This document shows positions 1 through 9,639 of a stretch of DNA of 64,000 bases, one piece after another. Position 1 is the first letter of the stretch. Each line of letters starts with the position of its first letter. The position numbers and the translations under genes were made by a program. This DNA is from JAIQFL01 sp035295745 (GTDB lineage Bacteria > Acidobacteriota > Terriglobia > Bryobacterales > Bryobacteraceae). The notes below the pieces were generated by a model. It did not search any database and was not told where the DNA came from. It saw only the letters and a list, made by a program, of their open reading frames with translations. The stretch covers positions 144,612-208,611 of the forward strand of contig DATGIL010000073.1 of assembly GCA_035295745.1 (NCBI GenBank), written 5' to 3'.

Positions 1-568
1 CGTAAGTGACCAGGAATACCATCAACAGAATCACCAGCACGATCAGCACGCACGGGTACATCAGGGAGACGATGACCTTCTTGCGGACCGCCAAGGCAAT
101 CTTCTGGTAAGCCACATAGCGATCCATCACTTCCGTCAAACTGCCGCTCTTCTCTCCAGCCATCACCGAGGAGACGTACATTTTGGGGAAGATCCCCTGT
201 GCGCGGAACGCCTCGGAGAGCAAAGTACCGTTGCGGACCTCGTCGCGCACAGCTTTGATGTGAGGCGTGAGCTTGGGGTCGGTCAATCGCTCGGCCAGAA
301 GATCCAGACTCTTCAGGATGGGCAGCCCGGCGCGGATCAGGGTCACGAACTGCTGGTTGAAGATCAGGAATTTCTCGAGATTGAGCTTCTTGTTTCTCCC
401 TGTCAGTCCGGCGGAGACGAGAGCCGCACTCGTCCGCGGCTTGATCGAGTAGATCAGGAAGCCCTGCTGCGAGTACCGGTCGCGGAGTTCCTTTTCGGTC
501 CCGGCGTTGGCTACCTGCTGATGGATCTGCCCGCGCCCATCGGCGTACTTTAATACGAATTCAGCCAT
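1..568 (-). CDS. pilC: Type II secretion / type IV pilus inner-membrane F protein (PilC-like), 3' end cut by window
   Basis: This is an inner-membrane platform protein of the GspF/PilC family, which joins the assembly ATPase to pilus or pseudopilus assembly. The 189 visible codons run from an ATG at 568 off the left edge. They read MAEFVLKYADGRG at the N-terminus and then a GspF-type cytoplasmic domain with FNQQFVTLIRAGLPILKSL, the family's F-x-RQL-style block, and GEKSGSLTEVMDRY. The first membrane segment begins near residue 170 (VIVSLMYPCVLIVLVILL). The second GspF repeat must lie outside the window. It starts 25 bp after lolA on the same strand, so the two are probably co-transcribed. The family call is firm; whether it serves a pilus or a type II secretion system cannot be decided here. 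Confidence 0.9.
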   Translation of the reverse strand, partial: MAEFVLKYADGRGQIHQQVANAGTEKELRDRYSQQGFLIYSIKPRTSAALVSAGLTGRNKKLNLEKFLIFNQQFVTLIRAGLPILKSLDLLAERLTDPKLTPHIKAVRDEVRNGTLLSEAFRAQGIFPKMYVSSVMAGEKSGSLTEVMDRYVAYQKIALAVRKKVIVSLMYPCVLIVLVILLMVFLVTY

Positions 569-593
569 TCTGTCGTCCTTGCACCGTCCACCG

Positions 594-1226
594 CTACTGA
601 CCTGCCTGCACCAGTTCTGCGCCCTTAGGCAACTGAAACTGGAACAGCTTGGGATCCAGGGTAGGATTGAGCCGCTCCTGGTCGAACACAAAATCGATCA
701 CCGAGTTGTCGAATCCGGTGACCTTGACCTCGCGAATCCGGCTATCGCGGGTAATCAGGAATTCTACCGCGGAGTAAGGCAGGTTGTCGGTCTTGGGCTC
801 GCCCGTGATACGCGTGTCGAAACCTTCCTGGTGGGACTGCAAGTTCTTGAATTCCCTGCTGAAATCCAGCTTGCCGAGGAGAAAAGCGAGGGGCGCCTTC
901 ATGTCGTCGCTCTCCTGCAGGGGCAACTGGTGCGCCTTATGATCGGCGGGAGTGTACACGTACAGGGACTTGTTATCGGAGACCACCCACTTCCCGGCGG
1001 GCTGGGAATAGTCCCAGCGCATGCGTCCGGGTTTGCGCAGCATGAGGATACCCCGATCCGTCGCGCGGGCCTTTCCGGGCGCCGTATAATCCTCTTGGAA
1101 AAGGACTTGGAGGGTTTTCGCCTGATTGTAGTGGGACTCCACTTCCTTCAGGAGCGCATCCACCCGGGCGTCGGCCGCGAACGCCGACACTGCGATTAAA
1201 CCCATCAATAGCCTAGCCTGGCTCAC
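594..1226 (-). CDS. lolA: Outer-membrane lipoprotein carrier protein LolA
   Basis: LolA is the periplasmic chaperone that takes lipoproteins from LolCDE at the inner membrane to the outer membrane. The 210-residue product is of normal length. It has a short signal peptide ending about A17, then an amphipathic helix (VDALLKEVESHYNQAKTL) and the LolA beta-sheet blocks, including GILMLRKPGRMRWDY, which matches the family's 'G.....RP.R.RW.Y' signature, and a late DFVFDQERLNPTLDPKLF segment. The start used is a GTG at 1226. An in-frame ATG at 1205 is possible, but it would remove the positive N-terminus of the signal peptide. Neither has a strong ribosome binding site. It precedes the pilC-like gene by 25 bp. 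Confidence 0.88.
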   Translation of the reverse strand: MSQARLLMGLIAVSAFAADARVDALLKEVESHYNQAKTLQVLFQEDYTAPGKARATDRGILMLRKPGRMRWDYSQPAGKWVVSDNKSLYVYTPADHKAHQLPLQESDDMKAPLAFLLGKLDFSREFKNLQSHQEGFDTRITGEPKTDNLPYSAVEFLITRDSRIREVKVTGFDNSVIDFVFDQERLNPTLDPKLFQFQLPKGAELVQAGQ

Positions 1227-1304
1227 AATGGGTTTGACGTGCGTTGGGGACCAAACGTGTAAGGAAAACAGAGGGGCGGGACTGGGACGAGAGGGAAAGA
1301 GTTC

Positions 1305-1331
1305 GGGGGGTCAGGCAACGCCTAACCCCCC
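1305..1331 (-). terminator. Hairpin terminator after the large repeat protein
   Basis: A 12-bp stem with a 3-nt loop (gggggg-tca-ggc / gcc-taa-cccccc on the plus strand; the one mismatch becomes a G-U pair in the minus-strand RNA) lies 9 bp beyond the stop codon of the 1341-5732 gene. The tract that follows on the minus strand is only moderately T-rich, so the hairpin is clear but efficiency is uncertain. It separates this gene from lolA. Confidence 0.6.
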
Positions 1332-1340
1332 GATTCAAAA

Positions 1341-4300
1341 CTACCTTACTGCTACCGTCACGCCCGCCTGGCTGCTCGCCGAGCCGATCGTGACTACCAC
1401 CGGCAGACTGCCGGAGCGGGCATTCGCCGGGATCTGCACGTTGAGCTGCATCACGCCCGAAACCAGGCCCGGAGCTTCGCCGGCGAACGAGATGCTGACC
1501 GGCGTCCCATCGATGGTGACGCCCACCGGCAGCAGCGGTACCGGGGTAATGGGATTGGTGGAGGCAACAGTTGTGACTTTGCCCGTCACCCCGCCGGGGC
1601 TGGTCTGACCTTCGCCGGTCAGGTAAATGGCAACGATATCGCCCTTGTTGGCAGGATTGCCTGGCGAATTCGCGCTGCTGTTGGCGTTCAAGATCGCGCC
1701 CTGGCCGCTGCCGGAGGCATTGGCGGTGAAGATGGCGGTGGTCGTGGCCGCCACAGGAGTCGGGATACCGTTGGACGCCTGCCCCAGGAACTTAACGGAT
1801 ACCTGTGCAATGGTTCCTGGTCCGCACCCGCTGGTGCAGAGCTCGTACGGTACGACTGCCGAGACCTGGGTGTTGCTGGCGTAAATCATCGGCGCCAGAA
1901 CTCCGTTGACGAGGACCTGGACGCCGCCCAGCGTCGTGGAGACTTTACCCGAGGAATCGAGGGTCAGCGAAACTCCAGGCGTGGGCCCAATGCTGGTGCC
2001 GAAGATGGTGATGATCTCGCCCGGCGAAATCGATCCTCCCGCGTAGCTGGCGGCGCTCCCCAGGCTGGTGATGGTCGGAAGCGGCGCGGTCACCGTCAGG
2101 CTCACGTTGATGGTGGTGGTGCCGGTCGAACTGCCGGTCGCCGCCACGGTGATGGTGCCGTTATAGGTGCCGGCCGAAAGACTCGCCGGATTGACCGAAA
2201 CGCTCAACGTGGAAGGTACGGTTCCTGAAGTCGGCGAAACCGAGAGCCAGTTGCCCGTGCTGGATGCAGTAGCGGTGAAGGTCGATCCGGATGTCCCGCC
2301 GACGGTTACCGACTGCGGTGCGGGAGCTGACGATCCCGCTGCGAAGGCAAACGTCAGGGAGGTGGGGGTGGCCGTCACCGAAGAGGCGGAGATGGTCAGG
2401 CTAATCGGAACGGTCACGGCCGTTCCCGAGCTCGGGGTGAGAGTGATCGTCCCGCTATAAGTCGCCCCCGGAGCCAATCCAGAGGTATTCGGCGTAATGG
2501 TGATCTGCGATGGGGTCGACAGGCTCTGGCCGTTCTGAATCGTGGTGCCGTTGACCGTGGCCGTGACCGAAACGTTACCCGTTACGGTGTAGGTGAAGGC
2601 GAGTCCGCTCTGGCCTGAGGTACTGCTGACGCTGATCGTCTGCGCGGCAGGAGTCTGCCCAGAAGATGCCGAGAAGCTCAGAGAACTCGGGGAGACGGTG
2701 AGGCTTGACGTGGTGCCACCACCGCAATTGGTCGCCGTCGAACCGCTGACGTACACGACCACCGGAACCGTGATGCCGCCGTTCGCGGTGCTCGGCGCCG
2801 AAACCGCAATCGACCCGACATTCAAACCGTTGCACAGGTTCTGCGGGCTCAGGGTTACCTGGAAAGACGACGGCGTCGTGCTGGATGACCCGGAGCCGAC
2901 CGTAATCCACGAGGTCGAACTGCTGGCAGTGACCGGCGTTGCGGAATTGTCGCTGGCGGAGATGGTGATCGTCTCCTGCACCGACTGCGTGGAGCTCTGG
3001 AATGTGAAGTAGATGTCGCCCGGGTTGGATTCGAGCACCACCGAGTTGGAGACCGTCAGAGTCACGGGGATACTCAGACTCCCGGCCGACGAGTTGACCG
3101 TGACCGTGCCTTGGTAAACTCCCGCCGGAAGACCCGACGGGCTCACGGAGACCGTGACGTATCCGGGGCCCGTGGTGCTGGAGGGGCTCGCGATCAGCCA
3201 TTGCTGCGAGGTCGTGACGCTGGTTTGGATGCTGAACGTGCCCACCGATCCGACCGCGATGTATTGCTGCGGCACGAACGTTGCAGTGTTCGTCTGGTAA
3301 TAGAAGGCAAGGGATGCCGGAGCTGCGATGCTGGCAGTCCCGCCGCCATTACCGCCGCCGCCACCTCCGCCGCTGGTGAGGGTCAGGGCCACGGTTATGT
3401 TCTGCGTGACGCCGCCCGATTGAACCTGAATGATGCCGTTGTAATTGCCAGCCACGGTGAGATTCGCCGGGTTCACCGTGACCTGGATAGTCTGATTGCC
3501 GGTGAAGTTGCAGGTGGGGGCGGTGCTGGGATTCGCGCTGCAGTTGCTGGTGGTTACGCTAAAGAAGTTACCGTTGAAACTCGAAAGGCTGAGAGTCACC
3601 TGTGAGCCGCTGGGAACCGCGACGGTGACGTCCTGCGTTTGCGCGGTACCACCGGAAGCCGCGCTGAAGGCGAGGGCGGTCGGTGTTACCTGCAGCGACG
3701 ATACGGGCGAGATCAGACTTAATGCAAGAGAAGCCTGGGCGCTCGAACTGCCGGACACCAGGGAGAGGCCTCCCGTATAGCTCCCGATGACGGTCAGGTT
3801 GCCGGGATTGATCGTAACGGTGAGGACTTGGCTTCCTGTGAACGAGCAAGTCCCCGAACTGTTCGGGGTGATGTTGCAGACAGGAGAAGAAATCGTGTAG
3901 AAGGGGCCGTTGAAACTCGTGGCCGTGAGGGTCACGGTTTGGTTGCTCGGGGCGGTGACGGTCACATTCTGGGATTGCGACAAGCCGCCCGGGAATGCGG
4001 TGAACAGGATGGAACCAGGTTGGACCGTGAGCGCCGTGGTCCCGCCGCCGGTTCCTCCGCCGCCGTTGACGTTGAGGGTAACGTTGACGGTGGTGACATC
4101 ATTCGGATTGTTCGGATTGGTTAAAGTAATCGTCCCAGGGTAGGTTCCGGTTCCCAGACTCGCGGCGACCGAGGTGTTGACGGACAGATTGTAACTGCCG
4201 AACCCCACATTCGGGTAGGAGCCGTTGCCGACACCCTGGAAGAGCAGCCAGTTGTTGGAGGTGTTGATGGTAACGCTGGCGGAAGTAACCGAGGGGTTGC

Positions 4301-5732
4301 TGCTTCCGACCGTCAAAACGGCAGCCAGCGTATTGCTGGGATACGCAAAGGTAAAATTGGTTTGGCTTGCCGTGATGGTTCCGGTGCCGCCACCGCCGCT
4401 GGTCCCCACGTTCAAGGTCAGGTTGATCGTGGTTGCCGAACCTGAACTAGGAGTGAGGAAGATATGGCCAAATTGGGTGCCATTCCCCAGATTTGAAGCA
4501 TTCGCGAAAATCGACAGGGTTACGGGAGCCGAAGAGGAAATCGCGCCCAGGTTGCCGCCGATCACGCTGGTCTGAATCCAGCTTGCGTCTTGGGAATACG
4601 AGACGGAGAGCGGAGTGGTGCTGGTGGTGGTGAGGGTGACGGTCTGTGCGGATGAGATTTGACCCGATTGGGCGCTGAAAGTCAAGCTGCCGGGAGTGGC
4701 GAGGATGGTCGTGCCGCTGCTGCCGCCGGTGCCCACATTGAAGGTCACCGTGATCACCGTATTCGTTCCCGTACTGGGCTGGATGGTCAGGTGGCCGACA
4801 TACGTTCCGTTGCCCAGGTTGGACGCCGACGCCTGAACGGTGAGGGTGGAGGGCGATACGGAACTGACAAACGAGGAACTGAGATTGGTGAACAACCAGG
4901 AGACATCCGACGCTACGCCGAGGATCTGAATGGAATTGGTGCTCGCGGTGGTCAAGCTAACCGTCTGTGCAGCGGCCGATTGACCGGAGGCCGCGTTGAA
5001 GGTCAGGCTCGATGGGTTCGCATTGATGGTTCCGGTTCCGCCGCTGGTGCCCACATTGAAGGTGACAGTAATTGTTGTGGCGGTGCCCACGGTCGGGGTT
5101 AGCGTCACGTGTCCGGTATAAGTGCCGTTAGAAAGATTGACCGCCGAGGCGAAAACCTGCAAGGTAGCTGGCGAGTTCGGTGTCACCGTAAAACTGCCGC
5201 TGATGATCTGCGCCGAGAGCCACGACTGGTCGGTCGCCGTCGTAAAACTGACGGTCGATGTGGTCGTGGAGATGGTGACGTTTTGGGTCGCCGCGGTCTG
5301 GCCGGAAAGCGCGTTGAAAGTCAGGCTCGCCGGATTCGCAGTCAATGTGCCATTGGATCCCGTGCTTCCCGGTGAGTAGGTGACCGTTATCGGGACATCC
5401 GAACTGCCAGTGGCGTGCAGCGAGACTGTGGCCGTGCAAGTGCCGCAACTCGAATTACCCAGTTGGAAGAACAGCGTATCGGGTGTTGTCGAGCTGGTGG
5501 AGAACCCGTTCTGACTGGTTACACGCAACCAGAATGGAGCGTTAAGAACGGAATATGATTCCGGGCTAGTGCTAGCCGTAGTCACTGTAACGGTCTGCGC
5601 TTGATCGTTATTCAGATTGACGGTGGAAGAGCTAACGGATAATTGCGATTGGGCGAAGCTGGGTATCGTCACCAGCAGCGCGATCGCTAAAAATAAGGCA
5701 ATTTTCTTCAGCAGGTTGTGAGCGGCGTCCAT
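1341..5732 (-). CDS. Large secreted repeat protein with Solibacter-type C-terminal domain
   Basis: A 1463-residue exported protein of unknown function. Start: the ATG at 5732, preceded by GAGGAAC at good spacing and followed by a clean signal peptide (LLKKIALFLAIALLVTIPSFAQ); a longer in-frame start is ignored. The body holds ten or eleven degenerate Ig-like/BACON-like modules of about 85-110 residues. Each opens with a strand such as LTVSPSSLSFSASSGQ or INANPSSLTFNAASGQ and closes with a T/V-rich VPVTLTV-like strand. Modules are joined by Gly-rich linkers, one being GGGGGGGNGGG. The last ~235 residues (from about ITSLGSAASYAGG) match the pattern of the TIGR03437 'Solibacter' C-terminal domain, also present at 12859-15564. 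Ser/Thr/Asn-rich composition and absence of catalytic motifs suggest an extracellular adhesin or binding protein; that role is inference. Confidence 0.85.
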   Translation of the reverse strand: MDAAHNLLKKIALFLAIALLVTIPSFAQSQLSVSSSTVNLNNDQAQTVTVTTASTSPESYSVLNAPFWLRVTSQNGFSTSSTTPDTLFFQLGNSSCGTCTATVSLHATGSSDVPITVTYSPGSTGSNGTLTANPASLTFNALSGQTAATQNVTISTTTSTVSFTTATDQSWLSAQIISGSFTVTPNSPATLQVFASAVNLSNGTYTGHVTLTPTVGTATTITVTFNVGTSGGTGTINANPSSLTFNAASGQSAAAQTVSLTTASTNSIQILGVASDVSWLFTNLSSSFVSSVSPSTLTVQASASNLGNGTYVGHLTIQPSTGTNTVITVTFNVGTGGSSGTTILATPGSLTFSAQSGQISSAQTVTLTTTSTTPLSVSYSQDASWIQTSVIGGNLGAISSSAPVTLSIFANASNLGNGTQFGHIFLTPSSGSATTINLTLNVGTSGGGGTGTITASQTNFTFAYPSNTLAAVLTVGSSNPSVTSASVTINTSNNWLLFQGVGNGSYPNVGFGSYNLSVNTSVAASLGTGTYPGTITLTNPNNPNDVTTVNVTLNVNGGGGTGGGTTALTVQPGSILFTAFPGGLSQSQNVTVTAPSNQTVTLTATSFNGPFYTISSPVCNITPNSSGTCSFTGSQVLTVTINPGNLTVIGSYTGGLSLVSGSSSAQASLALSLISPVSSLQVTPTALAFSAASGGTAQTQDVTVAVPSGSQVTLSLSSFNGNFFSVTTSNCSANPSTAPTCNFTGNQTIQVTVNPANLTVAGNYNGIIQVQSGGVTQNITVALTLTSGGGGGGGNGGGTASIAAPASLAFYYQTNTATFVPQQYIAVGSVGTFSIQTSVTTSQQWLIASPSSTTGPGYVTVSVSPSGLPAGVYQGTVTVNSSAGSLSIPVTLTVSNSVVLESNPGDIYFTFQSSTQSVQETITISASDNSATPVTASSSTSWITVGSGSSSTTPSSFQVTLSPQNLCNGLNVGSIAVSAPSTANGGITVPVVVYVSGSTATNCGGGTTSSLTVSPSSLSFSASSGQTPAAQTISVSSTSGQSGLAFTYTVTGNVSVTATVNGTTIQNGQSLSTPSQITITPNTSGLAPGATYSGTITLTPSSGTAVTVPISLTISASSVTATPTSLTFAFAAGSSAPAPQSVTVGGTSGSTFTATASSTGNWLSVSPTSGTVPSTLSVSVNPASLSAGTYNGTITVAATGSSTGTTTINVSLTVTAPLPTITSLGSAASYAGGSISPGEIITIFGTSIGPTPGVSLTLDSSGKVSTTLGGVQVLVNGVLAPMIYASNTQVSAVVPYELCTSGCGPGTIAQVSVKFLGQASNGIPTPVAATTTAIFTANASGSGQGAILNANSSANSPGNPANKGDIVAIYLTGEGQTSPGGVTGKVTTVASTNPITPVPLLPVGVTIDGTPVSISFAGEAPGLVSGVMQLNVQIPANARSGSLPVVVTIGSASSQAGVTVAVR

Positions 5733-5885
5733 GTTGTTCCTCGGCAAATAGATAATACAACAATTACTCCTGGGAATAACAGACCTCGGGCTCTGTTTCA
5801 CGAGATCGACGCTACGACAGTCAAGGCTGACGTGCGCTTCAATCCGTTGAACCGAGGATCCGGACGCGGTATTCCCATACTACCC

Positions 5886-8336
5886 CTATTTCAAAATCTG
5901 GAAAAGATTGCTGTAGTCATCCGTCCATAATCGTACAGTTCGCCTGGCTTCAATAGGCGCAGACCGCTCGGTTACGGTCTGGTCGAAGCCGTTCGCGGGG
6001 GATGTGATCAGAACCCAGGTGGCTCCAAATACGTCCTCGGTGGGATCGTCCTCAGTGTCGACCACGCGCGCCACGTGGTTGGTTGCAGCCGTGAGACCTG
6101 CCAGCACGGGCTCCAGATCGAGGTACCGATTCGAGATGTGAATCGCCAGAATCCCGTCGGGCCGCAGGTGGCGGTAGAACAATTGGATCGCCTCCAGGGT
6201 GAGCAGGTGAACGGGAATGGAGTCACTGGAGAATGCATCGACGGCGAGCACGTCGAAGTTCTCATCGGCCTCGCGCTCGAGCGAAAGGCGCGCGTCCCCC
6301 ATGGCCACGTCGAGTTTGGCTTTGCAATCGGAAAGGAAGGTGAACCAGCCATCGTGCGACAAACGTAGGACCAACGGGTTGATTTCGTAGAAGCGGTAAT
6401 AATCGCCGGGGCGCCCATAGGAGGAAATGGTTCCCGTACCCAAGCCGATCACGCCGACCCGGATCGCTCCTTTTTTCTGCTTATCTTGAATGGCAACGCC
6501 GACGCCAGTGTTGGGGCCGTAGTAGGTCGTCGCCCTGTCACGCCGCGCCGGATTGAGGAACTGCTCGCCGTGATTAATGGTGCCATGGGTGAGGGTGCGG
6601 GTAGCGTCGAAATCGGTGGGGGGGCCCGAATCGCGGACGCGCAGGGCGCCATAAAAGTTGCGTACCGAGATGCGGTACCCGCCCGTCAAATTGCGCACCT
6701 GGAAGGTGAGGTAGCCGATCAGCACCAGGACCACCAATTGCGCGCAGAACGCCAGCCATTTGCCACGCAACTGGACCATATAGAGGACCGCCAGAATTAA
6801 GGCTGCGGCGATGGTCAACACGGCGACCACGACATAGATTGTGAAGTTCTCCGGCTCGGACCAGTTCTTCACGAATAAGGTCATCAACTTCGTGGCGTCC
6901 GATTCCAAGCCGCCGCGTCTGGCAGATACCAGGCCTCCGGCCAAGACCAGCACCCCAACACCGATCGACAATCGAGGGAAGTCGAGGAGCTTGGGAAACC
7001 AGTCCATTGGCAGATAGGGCAGCAACTGCGCGAGGCTCAGCACCAGGAAGATCAAGCCCAGCGGCGTGTTCTGCAAGCGCACCGGCAACGAGTCGTGCCG
7101 GTATATTTGGATGAGCGAAAGAACTCCCGTTGCCAGGAATGTGGCCAGGATCCGAATCATCGCCGCTGTGGTTAAGGTCAGGGCAGGGGGTTCTGTGTCG
7201 GCGGTCTCTGAGAGCACGATGATGGTCAACAGGCCGCACGCGGCCAGACCGATCTGCAACTCGTACAGCGCGTCGAATACGTGGGGCGCGACCAACCCTA
7301 CAAGCAGGCCGCCAACAGCTCCGCCCGCCGAAATCATCAGGTAGAAATGCGTCAGGTACTTGGGGTGCGGCTTGAGGCGGGCCAACTCGCCATGGCACAC
7401 CATGCAGCAGGTGAAGAGTCCCATGGCAAACAACGGCACCAGCACCTTAATCGGCACGTTTCCGGTGGCATCCACGGTGTCGGCGAATGCCATGGCCGCG
7501 AGCGCCACGGCGAGCAACGGCAGGTAAGGATTCCGGCGATACCAACCACTGCCCTCGAAGCACAATATAAAGGTGAGCAGGTAAATGCTCAACGGCAATA
7601 CCCAGAGGAAGGGAATCGCCGCCACATTTTGCGACAGGTGGTTGGTGATCGCCAGCAGCAGCACCGAGGCGCATGCGGGGAGCGAGACCCACAGCACATA
7701 TTGCCGCAGTCCCGGGTGTTCCGCGGTTCCCTCGGCGCTCGTATCTTCGACAAGCGGCACGGTTCCGGAGCGGAAGGCCGTGAGGCCGCACACGGCGACA
7801 AATACGCCGTACGCGATGGACCACATCCAAGCCTGCTGGTGAGTGGTCATCTTCGGCTCGAAGAGCACCGGATAGCTGATCAGCGCGAACATGGAGCCGG
7901 CATTCGAGAGAGCGTAGAGCCGGTAAGGCATGCTGCCTTTGAAACTGCGGGCGTACCAGGCTTGCAGCAGCGGTCCGGTGGTGGAGAGCAGGAAATACGG
8001 CAGCCCCACGGACATCGCCAGGAGCAGCAGGATGGCCAGGGTGGGCTCCTCGGTGCCCGACGGCTTCCACGAAAGCTTCGGATAAATGGGAAGCGCTGCT
8101 GCGCTCACCACCAGCAGGACCGCGTGCAAAATCATCTGCGTCCGCGGTTTCAGATAGCGGATTACCGCGTGAGCGTACAGGTAGCCGAGGAGCAAGACCA
8201 TCTGAAAGAAAAGCAGGCAGGTGGTCCAGACGGCGGCCGAACCACCGAACCAGGGCAAAATGATCTTGGCGATGATTGGCTGCACCTGAAACAGCAAAAA
8301 CGCACTGACCAAAATCGTGACTGCGTAAAGCAACAT
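5886..8336 (-). CDS. Fused multi-spanning membrane protein / spermidine synthase-like protein
   Basis: An 816-residue fusion. Residues 1 to about 560 are strongly hydrophobic with many membrane segments (for example LYAVTILVSAFLLFQVQPIIAKIILPWFGG split over the first two) and match the N-terminal half of 'fused MFS/spermidine synthase' proteins. Residues from about 590 form a Rossmann methyltransferase-like domain with VGVIGLGTGTI near 627-636, an acidic YEINP, and VDAFSSDSIPVHLLTLEA, typical of the aminopropyltransferase part. True polyamine synthesis by this group is unproven. The start at 8336 has GAGGAAAAG 5 nt upstream; an upstream in-frame start would overlap the preceding gcdH gene and lacks the family N-terminus. 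It lies 65 bp downstream of gcdH on the same strand. Confidence 0.85.
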   Translation of the reverse strand: MLLYAVTILVSAFLLFQVQPIIAKIILPWFGGSAAVWTTCLLFFQMVLLLGYLYAHAVIRYLKPRTQMILHAVLLVVSAAALPIYPKLSWKPSGTEEPTLAILLLLAMSVGLPYFLLSTTGPLLQAWYARSFKGSMPYRLYALSNAGSMFALISYPVLFEPKMTTHQQAWMWSIAYGVFVAVCGLTAFRSGTVPLVEDTSAEGTAEHPGLRQYVLWVSLPACASVLLLAITNHLSQNVAAIPFLWVLPLSIYLLTFILCFEGSGWYRRNPYLPLLAVALAAMAFADTVDATGNVPIKVLVPLFAMGLFTCCMVCHGELARLKPHPKYLTHFYLMISAGGAVGGLLVGLVAPHVFDALYELQIGLAACGLLTIIVLSETADTEPPALTLTTAAMIRILATFLATGVLSLIQIYRHDSLPVRLQNTPLGLIFLVLSLAQLLPYLPMDWFPKLLDFPRLSIGVGVLVLAGGLVSARRGGLESDATKLMTLFVKNWSEPENFTIYVVVAVLTIAAALILAVLYMVQLRGKWLAFCAQLVVLVLIGYLTFQVRNLTGGYRISVRNFYGALRVRDSGPPTDFDATRTLTHGTINHGEQFLNPARRDRATTYYGPNTGVGVAIQDKQKKGAIRVGVIGLGTGTISSYGRPGDYYRFYEINPLVLRLSHDGWFTFLSDCKAKLDVAMGDARLSLEREADENFDVLAVDAFSSDSIPVHLLTLEAIQLFYRHLRPDGILAIHISNRYLDLEPVLAGLTAATNHVARVVDTEDDPTEDVFGATWVLITSPANGFDQTVTERSAPIEARRTVRLWTDDYSNLFQILK

Positions 8337-8401
8337 TTCTTTTCCTCGTGTTTTGCTGTCCCCGCCGCCTGCGCCGGGACCCCAGTCCGGCGCCTTGGGC
8401 C

Positions 8402-9568
8402 CTATTTGTACGCAGCCACTCCGGTGACGCGCTCTCCGATTACCAGCGCGTGGATGTGGTCCGTTCCCTCGTAAGTTTTCACGGTTTCCAAATTGCACAG
8501 GTGGCGCATGATCGGATACTCGTCCGTGATCCCGTTGGCGCCGAGCAGGTCGCGGCTCAAGCGCGCGCAGTCCAGGGCGATTGCCACATTATTGCGCTTC
8601 AACATGGAGATGTGCGCCGGCTCCAGCTTCTTCTGATCTTTCAGACGGCCGGCCTGGACCGCCAGGAGCTGCGCCTTGGTGATTTCGGTGATCATCCAGG
8701 CCAGCTTTTCCTGAACGAGTTGATGCGCGGCGATAGGCTTGTCGTCGAACTGCTTGCGCAGAACGGAATACGACCGTGCCGTCTCGTAGCAGTCCATGGC
8801 GGCGCCGATGACTCCCCATCCAATTCCATAGCGCGCCTGGGAGAGGCACGAGAGCGGCGCTTTCATGCCTTTGGCGAGCGGAAGGCGGTCGCATTCGCCG
8901 ACGCGGCAATCCGAGAAGGACAGGCTCGAAGTGACCGAAGCGCGCATAGACCACTTGCCGTGAATATCGGAAGTGGAATAGCCCGGGGTACCGCGCTCCA
9001 CCAGGAATCCGACGATCCCTTCCTGCGCGCGGGCCCAAACCACCGCGATGTCGGCGGCGGTCCCATTGGTGATCCAGGTCTTCTCGCCATTGAGGATCCA
9101 GCCATCGCCATCGCGCCGTGCGGTGGTGCGCATGCCTGCCGGATTCGACCCGAAGTCGGGCTCGGTCAATCCGAAGCAGCCCACCGCCTGGCCGCTCTGC
9201 AAACGCGGCAGCCATTTTTCCTTCTGCGCATCCGAGCCGTAGGTGAGGATGGGATACATCACCAGCGCGCCCTGGACGGAGACAAAGCTGCGGACCCCGG
9301 AATCGACGCGCTCTAATTCCTGCATGATGAGGCCGTACTCGATATTGCTCATGCCGGCGCAGCCGTAACCTTCCAGGTTGGCGCCGAGGAAGCCGAGCTG
9401 GGCCATCTCGGGGATCAGCTCCTTGGGGAATCGCGCGTCGCGCCAGCAGTCGCGGATGACAGGTAGAATTCTCTCTTCAGCAAATCGGCGGGCGGTCTGC
9501 CGCACCATCAACTCCTGCTCGCCGAACAGGGAGTCGACACAGAAATAGTCCACACCTCGAAAGCTCAT
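8402..9568 (-). CDS. gcdH: Glutaryl-CoA dehydrogenase (acyl-CoA dehydrogenase family)
   Basis: Predicted FAD enzyme that oxidises and decarboxylates glutaryl-CoA to crotonyl-CoA in lysine/tryptophan or aromatic degradation. At 388 residues it has the full acyl-CoA dehydrogenase fold. Diagnostic glutaryl-CoA dehydrogenase blocks are visible: LERVDSGVRSFVSVQ, with R93 in the place of the substrate-binding Arg of this subfamily; GCFGLTEPDFGSNP at the flavin site; GEKTWITNG; and YEGTDHIHALVIGERVTG, with E367 as catalytic base. ATG at 9568. The gene lies between a winged-helix regulator and a membrane-fused spermidine synthase; neither points to a pathway. A degraded copy of its N-terminal region is found at 15638-15738. 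Confidence 0.88.
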   Translation of the reverse strand: MSFRGVDYFCVDSLFGEQELMVRQTARRFAEERILPVIRDCWRDARFPKELIPEMAQLGFLGANLEGYGCAGMSNIEYGLIMQELERVDSGVRSFVSVQGALVMYPILTYGSDAQKEKWLPRLQSGQAVGCFGLTEPDFGSNPAGMRTTARRDGDGWILNGEKTWITNGTAADIAVVWARAQEGIVGFLVERGTPGYSTSDIHGKWSMRASVTSSLSFSDCRVGECDRLPLAKGMKAPLSCLSQARYGIGWGVIGAAMDCYETARSYSVLRKQFDDKPIAAHQLVQEKLAWMITEITKAQLLAVQAGRLKDQKKLEPAHISMLKRNNVAIALDCARLSRDLLGANGITDEYPIMRHLCNLETVKTYEGTDHIHALVIGERVTGVAAYK

Positions 9569-9618
9569 GCTGTTATGTAGGCTACCATTGGATCACAGGA
9601 CGGCCCCGACCGCGCAAA

Positions 9619-9638
9619 CATGCCTTGAAACAAGCATG
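9619..9638 (-). terminator. Possible terminator after the winged-helix/TPR gene
   Basis: CATG-CTTG / CAAG-(G)-CATG forms a short hairpin with one bulged base and a TTT loop on the minus strand. It sits directly after the stop codon at 9640 and is followed by TTTGCG. It is the right size and place for a weak terminator before gcdH, but the T-tract is short. Confidence 0.35.
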
Positions 9639-9639
9639 C

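Noticed and set aside
7281..8474. 397-residue plus-strand frame
   Set aside because: Lies opposite the well-supported membrane/spermidine-synthase gene; composition rich in Arg, Gln and His typical of antisense reading in GC-rich DNA.
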